NCBI GenBank assembly: GCA_030762935.1
Contig: CM060884.1
Coordinates: 74,536,696-74,600,695, forward strand
From: Hymenopus coronatus
Taxonomy: Eukaryota > Arthropoda > Insecta > Mantodea > Hymenopodidae
Direction: 5' to 3'
DNA length: 64,000 nt
Below the pieces are notes generated by a model. The model saw only the letters and a program-made list of their open reading frames with translations. It did not search any database and was not told the origin of the DNA. The translations under genes and the position numbers were made by a program. This document shows, in pieces, positions 1-10,655 of this stretch. Numbering within the stretch: position 1 is the first letter of the stretch; each line of letters opens with the position of its first letter.

Positions 1-395
1 GATAAAACAATTGAATACTTTAAGAGCAGTGGTAATTCAACTCACTTAAGGTGTAATTTCCGTATGTTCAGAATACCTTGTTCCCTTAAATAAAGAAACG
101 TTTTGTAGTCTCGTGGCTTACAATACAGCTTCAATTGAGACAAACTTCTAAATCGGTGATACGGTGTTTGTATAATTGTTTATGGCCGGAAATACAAGTT
201 TGAGGACCTTTGAAAGGCTTGACTTGTATATAAACTGGCCCACACAAAGGGCTCTTCGCTGAAATTAGTTTATCCCGGACAGCGCGGCTGCCAAAAGGTT
301 TGCCTAACCACAGGTAAATAGGGGAATTCATTCTATTGGGAAGGAGGACTTGATAATTGAATGCTTCAAAAGAAACACTATCTGTCAGGTCTGAT
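1..395. other. No gene or recognised repeat
   Basis: AT-rich sequence with no coding frame, tandem repeat or repeat-family match that I could see. Confidence 0.5.
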
Positions 396-470
396 CTGCT
401 AGTTCAGTCGGTAGAGCGCCTGCCTTCAAAGGGTCCTGGGTTTGCTTCCCGATGGAGCATTAAGTAGTCA
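396..470 (+). repeat. tRNA-derived SINE head (fragment)
   Basis: The stretch reads like a tRNA with Pol III control boxes: an A-box-like tagttcagtcgg near 404 and a degenerate B box (gggtttgcttccc) near 440. The anticodon stem pairs poorly and position 33 of the loop would be C rather than T, so this is a SINE head or tRNA pseudogene, not a working tRNA. It abuts the 3' side of the decayed mariner at 540-1476. Confidence 0.55.
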
Positions 471-539
471 AGATTATTCCCCAATGTGCAGAGAGTCTCG
501 AAATATGAATAAGAGTGTGAAGCCCCTAAAGAGTAACGC

Positions 540-1476
540 TGACTAACTATGAGGACACATTGTCTTGATGAAACTAAACTTTCTTTTACGGCAAATGCGA
601 CCATTTTTGCTTGATTTCATCACTCAAACACTGTAAGTTCACAGAACATTCGTTATTGATTATTTTTCCTTTTCTGAGATAACCACTAAAAATTATCCCG
701 TGTACATCCCAAAAAATTGATTCCATGATTTTGTCTGCAAATGGGACTGTCTTCTCCTTCTTTAGAGCCGATTCCCCCCCCTTCCAATCCACTGTTTTGT
801 TGCTCCTTCGTCTCAGGTGTAAAGTGACGTACCTAAATTTCATCCATTGTTATGAATCGACACAAAAACTCAGTTTTATTGCAGCGAAACAGTCGAAACA
901 CTCGACTGAGACATCCTCATGACGCTGTTTTTGTTCTATTGTGAGCAAACGCGGCACTGACCTGGCGCACAACTTTCTCATATCCCAATTTTCAGCCAGT
1001 ATGCAAAGTACACAACTTTTTGAAATGCCTGTAATGTCAGCTAGATCCCGCACTTTCAGTCGACAGTCATGCAATACCATTTTGTGGATTTTCTTTACAG
1101 TTTCTGGACTGGTGACCTCATTTGGTCGACCGCTGCGATGTTTGTCTTGGCAGCTCGCACGTCCACACATAAACTTTGCCACCCAATATTTCACTGTTGT
1201 AAACTAAGGAGCAGACTCCCCCAAAGTAGAATCTAGCTCAGTTTTAATATTAGTTGGACTAAGACCTTTCAAATGAAAGTATTGTATCACATAACGATGA
1301 CCAGTTTTATCCTTGTTTACAAATTTCCTAGGAGCATTCACTAAAGATGGCTGCCAAACAATGTAACATCGCCAAACCTCAAACTTAAGATTTCTAAGGT
1401 TGGTACCCTTAAAATTGTTGTTTGAAAAAACAACCGCTGTCTATACGTCAGATCGGTCACTTATGGGACATCTACT
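540..1476 (-). pseudogene. Decayed mariner (DD34D) transposase, minus strand
   Basis: Read on the minus strand from about 1340 downwards this is a mariner transposase in several frames. The N-terminal part contains RYVIQYFHLKGLSPTNIK (about 1300-1245), then a GRPNEVTSPETVKKIH stretch matching the linker between the two helix-turn-helix domains, then a WVPHxL-like motif decayed to SVPRLL. A second frame (843-590) has IFWDVHGIIF, typical of the mariner catalytic core. A third, near 570-550, has FHQDN, the second catalytic Asp region. An in-frame stop sits near 1205 and frameshifts occur near 845 and 590. The C-terminal third, with the last catalytic residue, is missing. The 5' end near 1476 is a guess; no clean terminal inverted repeat was found. 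It cannot be functional. Confidence 0.8.
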
Positions 1477-1715
1477 TTATATACGAGGGCGAAAAAAGAA
1501 ACAAAAGATAAAAAGTATAGAAAAAGAAAGAGAAATAAATAGAAACAAATAAACTCTAAGTAACTAAATAAATTTGATCTGTTTTCGCACACTAGCCGGG
1601 AAATTTCCCACACTTTACTAGTTCCTCTATCAGCTAGTACATCCCAACATGCAAATTCCCTCTAGCAGAATTTAAATATTTTTGAGTTTACTTGTTCTCT
1701 GGTTATCCTACTGTG
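1477..1715. other. No gene seen
   Basis: A-rich stretch (1490-1560) followed by plain AT-rich sequence. An isolated tatacgagggcg at 1481 resembles the outer end of the local mariner TIRs, but no element body follows it. Confidence 0.4.
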
Positions 1716-2060
1716 CGCATTCTGACAAATTGTATGCCCAGAAAACTACAGAATTGACAGATTTTCTTGTATAATTGTCTGCTATTTCTGTATTCTCCAT
1801 CCTCCCAGATTAAACCATTACATTCCTGATCTTGTTTTCTTCCTAAGTGAAGTAAATTTGTGCCTCTTTACCCAACTCCGTATTATTTCGTTTGTTTTCA
1901 TTTTATAACTCGATTCAATTTCCTGTCGGTTGATGTATGTTGATCTTCTTTTGACACTTTTCCATATGTTTTCGTCATTTGTTTTGCCTCTTTGCCATAC
2001 TGAACCAAACCTCTTTCGACTTCAGCAGACCAAGACTTGGTAGAGAAGTCTTCCCGCTGG
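1716..2060 (-). repeat. Dispersed repeat, inverted partner of 17640-17985
   Basis: The reverse complement of this stretch aligns over about 300 bp with 17640-17985. Shared strings include ggcaaagaggc, caaatgac, acatatggaaa and acatcaaccgayaggaa. Both copies are decayed and no frame stays open. It may be a remnant of a LINE or of another old element; I cannot place the family. Confidence 0.55.
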
Positions 2061-2161
2061 AAATTATAACATAAGGAACATAATACCAGAATTATCTCTC
2101 TGCAACAGTCCCCCGCAGATGCGCCTGTGAAACTCCCACTATTTTAAAAAATGCTAGCTTA

Positions 2162-2988
2162 TTACTTTCTTTAGCATATAAGTACTATGTACATAGTGGA
2201 TAGAGAAGGCATTGCATTGCAACCAAAATTCAATGTACCCTTTGAGTACGAAAAGAGTATTTTTAGGAAAAAGGGCCGTGTGTCTGTAGACACAATAGCT
2301 CATAAACGAAAAGACCGCTAAATACTAAACTTGGTATTTAAGTTAAGTAACTCTCAAGGATTCGACACGAAGATTTGCAAGAAAATTCCTCCTTCCCAAA
2401 CTACCCTTTACATTAAACTTTTTTCTAAAATTTTGATTTTCTTAAAAATGGTTCTAAACATTTTGAATAGAATCTCTTATATTTACGATATTCACATTCT
2501 AAATAAAATGTATATCTTGAATTTCTGGGAATATCCTCTTAAGACTACTTTATTCTGGATGAATTTTTCGAAGTTTTGCATAACTGCTATACCGTAAGAG
2601 ATGCACAAAAACTTACCACACAAAAATGTAGAACACCTCAAAATACCCAATTTATGTTATATACATTTTTCTCGTTGAATTGATCGTTTTTTAGACATTC
2701 CATGTTTTTGGTTTCAGCTTTGAAAAACTTAGTTTTCTCATACAGGAATTTGTCAACTCGTGTCCATGTAAACAAAGGAACATCAGTCTTTTAGCAACCA
2801 GCTTTTGACTATTACTTTAACCTATGCTACTCTCTTATTTTGCTTCTACTTACAAGGAAGCAAGTAATAAGACTATTTCTGCAAACTTTTCTCGATTAGC
2901 ATGAAGTTAATAGAAGAATGAGCTATTTAACAATAATTTGTTGCAGAGATACAGAAAAAGTCAGGTGAATGGAGCGCATCAGATTTTT
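2162..2988 (+). mobile_element. R1 element, near full length
   Basis: Reference-like copy of the dominant dispersed repeat. It begins at the T-flanked ttactttct, contains the 14-bp palindrome core (tatgtacata) near 2190, and has the near-universal block nttaaataccaaacttggtat near 2330. It ends in gtcaggtgaatggagcgcatc followed by a T-run. The terminal ACTTTCTC motif recurs inverted before the 3' end. The open frame 2331-2597 is not conserved between copies, so I treat the element as non-coding. Confidence 0.8.
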
Positions 2989-2989
2989 A

Positions 2990-3204
2990 ATATATTTGTG
3001 TCGCATCCTTGGAAGATACTAAACTTGACTGCTAAGTTTTGTATTTAGGGAATTTTCATTTTTGAGCTAAGTTTACCACAAACACACACATAGAAATATT
3101 TCTAAAAGTATCTCAAAGCATATATTTCTATGAATCCTCGTAAGGTAATAGCCTGTTTATTTATTATATACATTGTATATACGTGATAGAGAAAGCAAAA
3201 AAAA
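2990..3204 (-). mobile_element. R1 5' part, inverted
   Basis: Directly after the copy above, the 5' portion of R1 runs in the opposite direction (gtgtcgcatccttggaagat at 3000 to the terminal gatagagaaagc at 3185). The pair therefore has R1 5' termini at both outer ends, a fold-back layout seen again at 31637 and 35127. Confidence 0.65.
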
Positions 3205-4164
3205 TCAACAACAAGCATAAGCGTTTTAAAGTGTCGTTTTGAAAATATTTGTATCTACATCCCAAACACACTGCAATTAAATATAGAACACATCTGTAAA
3301 CCAGTTTGACCTGCGCAGTATATTGGCTACATTTACGGACAGAAAAAGTAGGATGTCAACAGACTGAATAGTCTCCAGGCATTTTGAAATGATTTTTGCT
3401 ATTTTCCTGCGAACTGTAGCTGTTTGGGGTATTTTGCTTGTAATTATTCCCTTCCCGGCGAATATTACTACCTAATTAACGAAAATGTGTGCGATATTCT
3501 ATGTACTGAACACAGATAACATGTGTGCATGTGAAATACGCGATTTTAAATTTCCTGCTAATTTGCCCGGTGCATAGAAAGCTATTTCCCTGTCGCGCTC
3601 TCATATCAAGGGTTTGCTGATAGCGTTAATTTTCAGGAAGCTAAAACATAACAACGGGAACAACGGAATCAAAGAAATAATTGAACATCAACATTGCTAG
3701 TGCAATAGCGCGCATTCGGTAGAAAGGGTAATGAAACTGAACAACGCAATATGGAATTACGTAAAACAGAAGGTGAAAATTTGCGTTTTTCAACTAAACC
3801 GTTTACTCATGCAGGATTATAACGAAGCAGTTTAATTTTAACACATTCATTTGAAAACCGAGTCATCAGCTGTAATATGCCATAGAAAATCCATACATCA
3901 ATTTGACTGAAGAATAATATTTATATGCTGAACCCAGAGCTGTCAAGTGTTCAGGGTTCGAGTATGGCTGGAGAGTAGAGATGTTTCTCTAGTCCTTCCT
4001 AGATTCTAGAAGTAGGAATGTGGCCAAATGAATACAGAACTAATTACAAAACCAACAATACTGGTATTGCAGGTAACACCAATGTCGCTAAACAACTTGT
4101 TCCAAATGAAACTTGATAGCACCACACTGTTAAATGGAATACAAATTATATAATGTTATATATA
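3205..4164. other. No gene; possible SINE B box
   Basis: AT-rich and mostly unrecognised. Near 3950 gttcagggttcgagtatggc looks like a Pol III B box, so a decayed SINE may lie at about 3900-4030, but I see no matching A box. Confidence 0.35.
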
Positions 4165-4363
4165 TGCAGGGTTTTCAACAAGAGTGTCCAACTTTTGAAC
4201 TTAAAAAAACACGTTCTATAAATGATAGAGGTTTATATTTTTTTTATTAATGTCATTACGTGTGGAAGAGAGCATCAGTCAGGTGACCGCTGGGACTTCA
4301 TTGTATTGCGCGAACACGGTTGGCCCTTTTTCAATGACACAAGAGTGTAAATTAGTTCCAACT

Positions 4364-4740
4364 TCACAAAACACGCGTGATGTTATTCATAAGATCATTT
4401 AATGTTTCTGGTTTGTTGACATAAACTCGAGATTTAACATAACCCCACAAGAAGTACTCCAACGGCGTTAAATCACATGATCTCGGGGGCCAGTTAACAT
4501 CACCACCACGGGAAATGATGAAACCTCTGAACTTTTCCTTCAAAAGATAGTTTGTTTCGAGAGCAATATGACATGTGGCATCATCTTGCTGGAACCATAT
4601 GTTTCTGAGATCTAAATCATCCAATTGAGACAAAAATAGTCCCTTATAAGAGCCCGCTATCTTTCTCCATTGACAGTTAAAGCTCCTCCATTTTCGTCTT
4701 GGAAATTTCACAATTTCTACGGTTGCTGAATGCTGAAAAG
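4364..4740 (-). pseudogene. Tc1/mariner-like transposase, C-terminal half
   Basis: The frame ends in a stop at 4364-4366. It contains WFQQDDATCHIA, the second catalytic Asp region (usual family form FQQDGATCHTA), then ISRGGDVNWPPRSCDLTPL and YFLWGYVKSRVY, the third catalytic region of insect elements often annotated as Tc3-like transposases. About 115 residues remain of a protein normally some 330-360 long; the DNA-binding domain and first catalytic Asp are absent. The adjoining sequence to about 5130 does not resemble the missing part. Confidence 0.8.
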
Positions 4741-5344
4741 CTCAATGGGTGTTTGTCAATAACAACTGTAACTCCACGAAAAAAAATGACTGCTGTAAAC
4801 TCGATAACAAAGGCAGTTATTGCATGTTAAAGATAAGACCCTCTTGTTGAAAGGTCCTATATGTGTGTCTTGTTGGCTGATTCAAGCATACTTTCACAAT
4901 GAAATAACTAATCATTTGCGGATTATTTTGCCGTGGTCTGCTAGAGTAAAGTGGTCCAGACTTTTCGTCCACAATTGCGGTGGACATCTTCAGTGGTGCC
5001 GTCGAAGTTTCCTCGGAGAAGATTTCGCTGCGTCTTAAGGGTTGACAGTCAGATTCGCTGTATTTATACTGGTTGGTTGGGACATTCGCCGGAATGAATT
5101 CTGACATCAAAACAAGAATATTGTTCATACAAACACATGTTCTAAAACACTTCGTTTTCGCGTTATCAATTTATTAAAGAAAGTCAGCTTTAACGGCCTT
5201 CTGGGTCTAACCTAATAACTTCATTTATTTATGCAATAATTTATAGTAGACTTTGAACTATTTTACCCTGCAGAGTTGGCCTCGTGTTGCCATGGCTACT
5301 TGTTAACATTTGTGTAATACATTCCCCCCGCACGCCTTAAAAGT

Positions 5345-5722
5345 GTTGTCTTCATTCAGAACACTCTCCCAGACTTATTAGAAAATGTGACTGCAAATAA
5401 GAAAAAATATGATGCTCCAGCACATTTTAGTCTCGAGATGCACTGGCTGGTATCTAGCATGATAAATGGATAGGTAGAGGGGAACCAGTTCCATGGCCTG
5501 CACGTTGCTCCAACCTCATTCTTTTGCGGGCACCTTAAACCATTGGTTTGTGTAGAGGACATCCCAGATGAAGAAAAACTTAATCTACGTGACATAGAGG
5601 CCTGCGAAGTCATAAGACTCCGACTGGGAGTATTTGACATTCCATGCTAGACGCAAGAGGACATTTCGATTACTTGCTATAAATGGTGTTTGTGTGGAAC
5701 ACCTCATAACAAGCTGACAACG
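5345..5722 (+). pseudogene. Second Tc1/mariner-like transposase, C-terminal half
   Basis: In broken frames on the plus strand I read LPDLLENV, APAHFSLE, then (frameshifted, 5469-5520) KWIGRGEPVPWPARC, then GHLKPLVCVEDIPDEE and RLRLGVFDI. This is the usual order in insect transposases with the pattern DGAPAHFS...WIGRGGPIPWPPRSPDL...FLWGHLKSLVY...PGVFD. At least two frameshifts and an internal stop separate the pieces. It is a different family from the leftward half at 4364-4740. Confidence 0.7.
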
Positions 5723-6102
5723 TCAGAAATGGAATAAAGTGTCACTTTAAAATGTTTTCATTAATATCATTTTGAAACTCAATAAATAGAGCAAGAAGGA
5801 TTTTGGTACATCTGTTTATATTACTAATATTTCTTGTTTTGATGTAAGGAACCTGTACTCAAACTTTGAGAGGCATTTTTGAAACAGCCTGTATATACAG
5901 GGTATTAATGAACTATCCCGGAATATTTTCACAGAATATGTAGATTACTTAAATAAGTAATTTTAGATAGGAAACTTATGGCCTGTTTATTGAAATGTCG
6001 AATTAACGACTATATGTTTCTGAAGTGCCAGTACGCCACTGGCTAATTTATGAACCATTCGAGAGCATAAAACGAAAAACGGAGGGACATATTACAGCGT
6101 GC

Positions 6103-6178
6103 CTCTTTAGCGTAGTGGTTATCATACTGGCTTTCAAGTGAAAGATAGTTTCCGAGTTCGGGTCTCGTTCACGTATCG
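6103..6178 (+). repeat. tRNA-derived SINE head
   Basis: A-box-like ttagcgtagtggttatc near 6109 and B-box-like gagttcgggtctcg near 6153 at tRNA spacing. The arms pair only partly, so this is a SINE head or tRNA relic inside the MITE. Confidence 0.5.
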
Positions 6179-6234
6179 CGGCACTTCGTCTGGAATGAAA
6201 AATATATTAATAAAAACATTTACTCTGACAGGAA

Positions 6235-6300
6235 TCTAACTCATGACCCTTGGGATAGCAGATTCCCACGTTTCGCATTAAGCCACAAGAACAGTTGAAA
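6235..6300 (-). repeat. tRNA-like stretch, minus strand
   Basis: On the minus strand, tggcttaatgcga (A-box-like) is followed at tRNA spacing by gagttagattcc (B-box-like). Weak and decayed. Confidence 0.35.
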
Positions 6301-6904
6301 AACGCCTCCAGAGTAGGCTACATAACTCAAGAGCGTAGTTAATGAATGCTCAGAGTCGCACTGTCAAGTGATTAGTTCCAGATCTTACAGATTTTTACGA
6401 CATTAAATCTTGAGAACGCCAGTATCGAGCTGCTAAAAATCGATATTTCTATACTCGGGGGGCAGCAGTTTTAAAGACATTCTAAACCATTTTTTCAACC
6501 TGCTTTGCTTTAACACTGACTTATCAGCACCTGATACCCACACGCTTAACGTTATGTTTATCCGAGCATCGCCGATCTCAAATTACTTATATCAGTCACG
6601 TGCACAATCTCGCAAATTATTTCAGTGTAATTCATTAACATCCTGTATATATACCTGATCGACATGACAGGAACCACACGTACTCGTTGAAACTTATTTA
6701 GAAGTTTCTATATTGTTTTATTGCTTTCTAAATTTCCGCACGGAACACCCTGTAGATGCCATATCACTAAATTGTTTTTAAAAATGCCTTCAGGGGATCT
6801 CCAACATATATTTCCAGCTAAAGCAGTTGGGTGGAATACATTACCTTCGCTACCACACAACAAACGTAATAGAAAAGTGAAAAATCCTCTGAATAATGTG
6901 ACTG

Positions 6905-7140
6905 TGAATTTTGTATACCCAAGGTCGCGGGTTCAAACCCGGCGGGGGACGATGGAATTTTTTGAGCGTAAAGATCCTCAGCATGCTTCCTTCGGAAGGG
7001 AAGTAAAGTCATTAGTCCCGTGTAATATATTTACGGCATAAAAAAGAACCTCAAGCCTGATAAAGAGGCCTGTGAGCATAATTAATTAGGTATTTCGCGC
7101 CCAACGTAGAATGGGACGCCGAGAACCACAGCAGTTAAAA
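6905..7140 (+). repeat. SINE family S2, 5'-truncated
   Basis: Matches the SINE at 35887-36158 from its B box onward: acccaaggtcg, ggttcaaaccc, the ttcctTCGGAAGGgaagta palindrome, gtcccgtgt, gaacctcaagcctgat, and the end gaatgggacgc..gagaaccacag. The A-box part is missing. Confidence 0.75.
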
Positions 7141-7324
7141 AGTATCCATAAATAAAACTCCATTTCATTTCTTAAACTGTGATATATTAAAAGGAACAAT
7201 AAAACAATGTTGATTCTAAACTATAAGAATCTATAGCATCTTTACATGTCTATTACGTACAGTAAATAACGAATGTTTTGTATTACATACACGTTCGACA
7301 ACAATATTTCATTGTTAATGCATG

Positions 7325-8075
7325 TTTTCAGGCCCTCTGAGGACAGAAAATATGTCTAGAAAAAAAGTCTCTCTGCATGTGTGTGTGTGTTTGTGTGTGT
7401 ATCTGTGGGCAGCATAGCTCAAAAACGAAAAGACCGTTAAATACCAAACTTCAGAATTAACTTTGATATCCTCCAAGGATGCGACAAGAACTACCCTTTA
7501 CATGGAACATTTTTCGATAGTTTAGATATTCTCAAAAATGGTTCTAACGATTTTGATTAAAATGCCGTATGTTTAAGATGCTTATATGACAGATAAAAAG
7601 TATATCTTGAACTTTCTAGGAATAGCTACTAAACACCGCTTTATCCTGAATGAATTTTGTATAACTGTAAACCGTAATAGACAAAAGCTTACTACACAAA
7701 AAATGTAGATCACGTTAAAACACACAATTTATGTCAAAAACGTTTTTTCGTGGAAGTGACAATTTTAAAGATATTCCTTGTTGTTTGTTTCAGATTTAAA
7801 ATACTTAAAAGTTTTCTGACACGGACAGGTGTAAATCCTGCATAGAAACGCTGTTCAACCACAAAGTAACTAACTTTTAAAATACGTCACTATCATTTAA
7901 ACTATTTCCTTATTTCCCTCCTACTTATAAGGAAACAAGTAGTTTAGACAATTTCAACTAATGCTTATCTGAATTATCATAAACTGTATTTCAACCTCTT
8001 CTTCTAACAGCTTCTTCTTTTGTTATAAGCTGTTTAACAATAATTTGTTATCTGTTGCAGTCTCCACATAATTTA
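7325..8075 (+). mobile_element. R1 element, 5'-truncated
   Basis: Starts within the 5' third of R1 (ggccctctgagg), carries the TG run at 7376-7400 and the block taaataccaaacttc, and runs through the 3' half. The usual 3' end after ttgttgcag is lost. Confidence 0.75.
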
Positions 8076-8084
8076 TGGGTGAAT

Positions 8085-8577
8085 TGTAATAATTCCAAAT
8101 AACAGTATAGTTTGAACTTTGTGGGAATAACCTCTGAAGACATCTTTATTCTAGATGCATTTTACAGAATTTTACATAACTACTAAACCGTAAAAGAGGG
8201 ACAAAAACTTATCACACAAGAATATAGATGACGTTAAAACACACAATTTATGTTACATACATTTTTTCGTGGAGATGAGTGTATTTAAGATATTCCTTAT
8301 TTTTGGTTTCAGCTTTAGAAACCATACTTCTCACATATAGGAGGATTTCAACTGCTGCTCATTTAAACAAATGAACTTCAGTCACATAGCAACCACCTTT
8401 TGACTATCACTTTATCATTTAGTACTCCCTTATTTCGCTTCTACTTACAAGAAAGCAAGTATAAGTCTGTTTATGATAATATTTTCTCCATTAGCATGAA
8501 GTAAATAGAAGCATAAGCTTTTTAACAATAAATTATTGTAGATGTAGAGAAAGTCATGTGAATGGAACGCATTAAAT
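8085..8577 (+). mobile_element. R1 3' half, first of a tandem pair
   Basis: Contains only the 3' half of R1 (gggaataacctctgaagaca to gtcatgtgaatggaacgc). The same left flank (attgtaat..caaata) precedes the next copy at 8590, so the pair arose by tandem duplication of about 508 bp. Confidence 0.7.
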
Positions 8578-8589
8578 TTTTTTTTTTTT

Positions 8590-9285
8590 GGTGGATTGTA
8601 ATTAATGCAAATAACTGTATGTTTTGATCTTTTGTGGGAATAACGTCTGAAGACATTGCTATTCTAGATGGTTTTTTATTTGAAAATTTGAATAATTGCT
8701 AAACCGTAAGTGATAGACAAAAACTTACATTAGAAAACCTGTAGATCTTGCTAAAATTCATAATTTATGTTATATACATATTTTCTTTCGTGGAGTTGAT
8801 CGCTGTTTAGATATTACTTCTTTTTTTTTTTTTTTTGTAGTTTAATGTCCTTTAACCTATTTGGTCATATCGGACGATGAATAAAATTTGTGAAATGATC
8901 TCGGATCCATGAAACTTAAAGTTACTTGACATTTGTCTTCTCAGGATAAGGAAAACCCTGAAAGAAATCTTATCCGGGTAACTCACCCTAAGCGAGATTC
9001 GAACTCACGACCTTTTAAATGTGAGTGACACTCCTTGTTATTTATTTTCATTTTAAAATATCTATATATTTGTCATGCGGGAACTTTTGAACTCCTGTCT
9101 ATACAAACAATGGAACATAGCCACGACTAACACTTTAACCTGTGGTACTTACTTAATTCCCTTCCATTTACAATTTCTGTTAATTTTTTTCTCGATTGGC
9201 ATGAAGTAATAAAGTTTTTAACAATAATTTGAATTGGAGATGTAGAGAAAGTCATGTGAATGAAACTTTAGATTTTGTTATTCAG
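8590..9285 (+). mobile_element. R1 3' half, second of the pair, interrupted by a SINE
   Basis: Same part of R1 as 8085-8577. It is split by a minus-strand SINE at 8818-9038 and resumes at ccttgttatttattttc (about 9033) to end in gtcatgtgaatgaaac. Confidence 0.7.
8818..9038 (-). repeat. SINE family S3
   Basis: On the minus strand: B box gagttcgaatctcgc (about 9010-8996), then ttacccggataag, ccttatcctgagaagac, and an A-tail (the T-run at 8821-8836). It is homologous to 40656-40905 and to the split copy at 44206-45110. The A-box end is truncated or decayed. It sits in the T-rich part of an R1 copy. Confidence 0.8.
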
Positions 9286-9780
9286 CGTTAACAAAATACC
9301 TGTTTGCGGTGAAATCTTTATAGAATTTTTGGGTTGAATACAATAGTTCTGCTGCTGCCTACGATACATAGTAGTGAAAGTGTATTGTCTACATTTTGAC
9401 TCGTCAGAATACTTAAATGCTAGTGTTCAGCTCCTCTAACAGACACTGCCCTCTGCAGGCAGATTTGGAACTATTTCAGTGTAATCTTTATGCAAACATA
9501 TGACACATTACATCAGGGTGTAATAATGCGGTCGAGCCACACAATACATTACCGGCATCCCTCGAGAACTTGCCCTGGGGGCGGAGCGCCTAAACAAGAC
9601 CTCCAGATTGATGGTGTGTTAATGGCCGCTCAGCAAACTGTTTACCAAGCGACATCGGTCACATGACGCTGCTAATGTGCTTGTTCAGACTGAAGACAAG
9701 CTCCAGGAAGTGGCAAAAACACAGGCTACTGGGCCGGCAGAATGCATACACTGAGCTTCATCAAACACGGGTCCACAGAC
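9286..9780. other. No gene seen
   Basis: Less AT-rich than its surroundings. There is no open frame of note, and no match to the repeat families found elsewhere in the window. Confidence 0.4.
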
Positions 9781-10655
9781 CTTACTACCTGCCTGTCGAA
9801 AGAATGCAGCTCTTATAGGAGGTCGCTGGTGCAGCATGGCACGGTTTAGAGCGGTCAAAGAAGTATGGAATATAGAACAGTACTACCTGTCTGACGAAAG
9901 AATGCAGTTGTTAGGGGAGGACGGTGTAGCATGGCACGGTTTAGAGCGGTGAGAGAAGACTGGAATATAGTACAGTACTACCTGTCTGACGAAAGAATGC
10001 AGTTGATAGAGGAGGTCGCTGGTGTAGCATGGCACGGTTTAGAGTGGTCAGAGAAGACTGGAATATAGTACAGTACTACCTGTCTGACGAAAGAATGCAG
10101 TTGTTAGAGCAGGTCGCTGGTGTAGCATGGCACGGCTTAGAGCGGTCAGAGAAGACTGGAATATAGTACAGTACTACCTGTCTGACGAAAGAATGCAGTT
10201 GTTAGGGGAGGTCGCTGGTGTAGCATGGCACGGTTTAGAGCTGTCAGAGAAGACTGGAATATAGTACAGTACTACCTGTCTGACGAAAGAATGCAGTTGT
10301 TAGGGGAGGTCGCTGGTGTAGCATGGCACGGTTTAGAGCGGTCAGAGAAGACTGGTAGTACAGTACTACCTGTCTGACGAAAGAATGCAGTTGTTAGGGA
10401 AGGTTGCTGGTGTAGCATGGCACGGTTTAGAGCTGTCAGAGAAGACTGGAATATAGTACAGTACTCCCTGTCTGACGAAAGAATGCAGTTGTTAGGGGAG
10501 GTCGCTGGTGTAGCATGGCACGGTTTAGAGTGGTCAGAGAAGACTGGAATATAGTACAGTACCACCTGTCTGACGAAAGAATGCAGTTGTTAGGGGAGGT
10601 CGCTGGTGTAGCATGGCACGGTTTAGAGCGGTCAGAGAAGACTGAAATATAGCAC
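9781..10655 (+). repeat. 98-bp tandem array, about 9 units
   Basis: Units of 98 bp run head to tail, each with acctgtctgacgaaagaatg, gaggtcgctggtgtagcatgg and agaagactggaatatagtac. Copies differ by a few substitutions (gcggtc, gtggtc or gctgtc) and one unit lacks about 5 bp. The minus-strand open frame across 10272-10565 simply follows the repeat and should not be called a gene. Confidence 0.95.

Larger units (their letters stand above)
4165..5897. mobile_element. Composite Tc1/mariner-like element, two 3' halves facing outwards
   Basis: The left end tatatatgcagggttttcaa (about 4161) and the right end tttgaaacagcctgtatata (about 5877) are imperfect inverted repeats of the CAGGGTGTTTCAA type seen on insect Tc1/mariner-like elements. 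Inside, the C-terminal half of one transposase runs leftwards (4364-4740) and that of a different transposase runs rightwards (5345-5720). About 600 bp between them is unrecognised, and neither N-terminus is visible. The unit looks like a fusion of two elements that kept one terminal repeat each. Confidence 0.6.
5898..6645. mobile_element. MITE with Tc1/mariner-like TIRs, about 750 bp
   Basis: The left end cagggtattaatgaacta and the right end ttcattaacatcctg (6631-6645) are inverted repeats over about 18 bp with 3 mismatches, flanked by TA-rich sequence (tatata on both sides). There is no transposase frame inside. Two tRNA-like stretches lie within it. It shares its left flanking TATATA with the right end of the composite at 4165-5897, so the two elements sit back to back. 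Confidence 0.55.

Noticed and set aside
1481..1495. tatacgagggcg as a mariner left end
   Set aside because: It points in the wrong direction for the minus-strand mariner beside it, and no element body follows.
10272..10565. 97-aa repeated minus-strand frame
   Set aside because: Follows the 98-bp array; no start context or domain.
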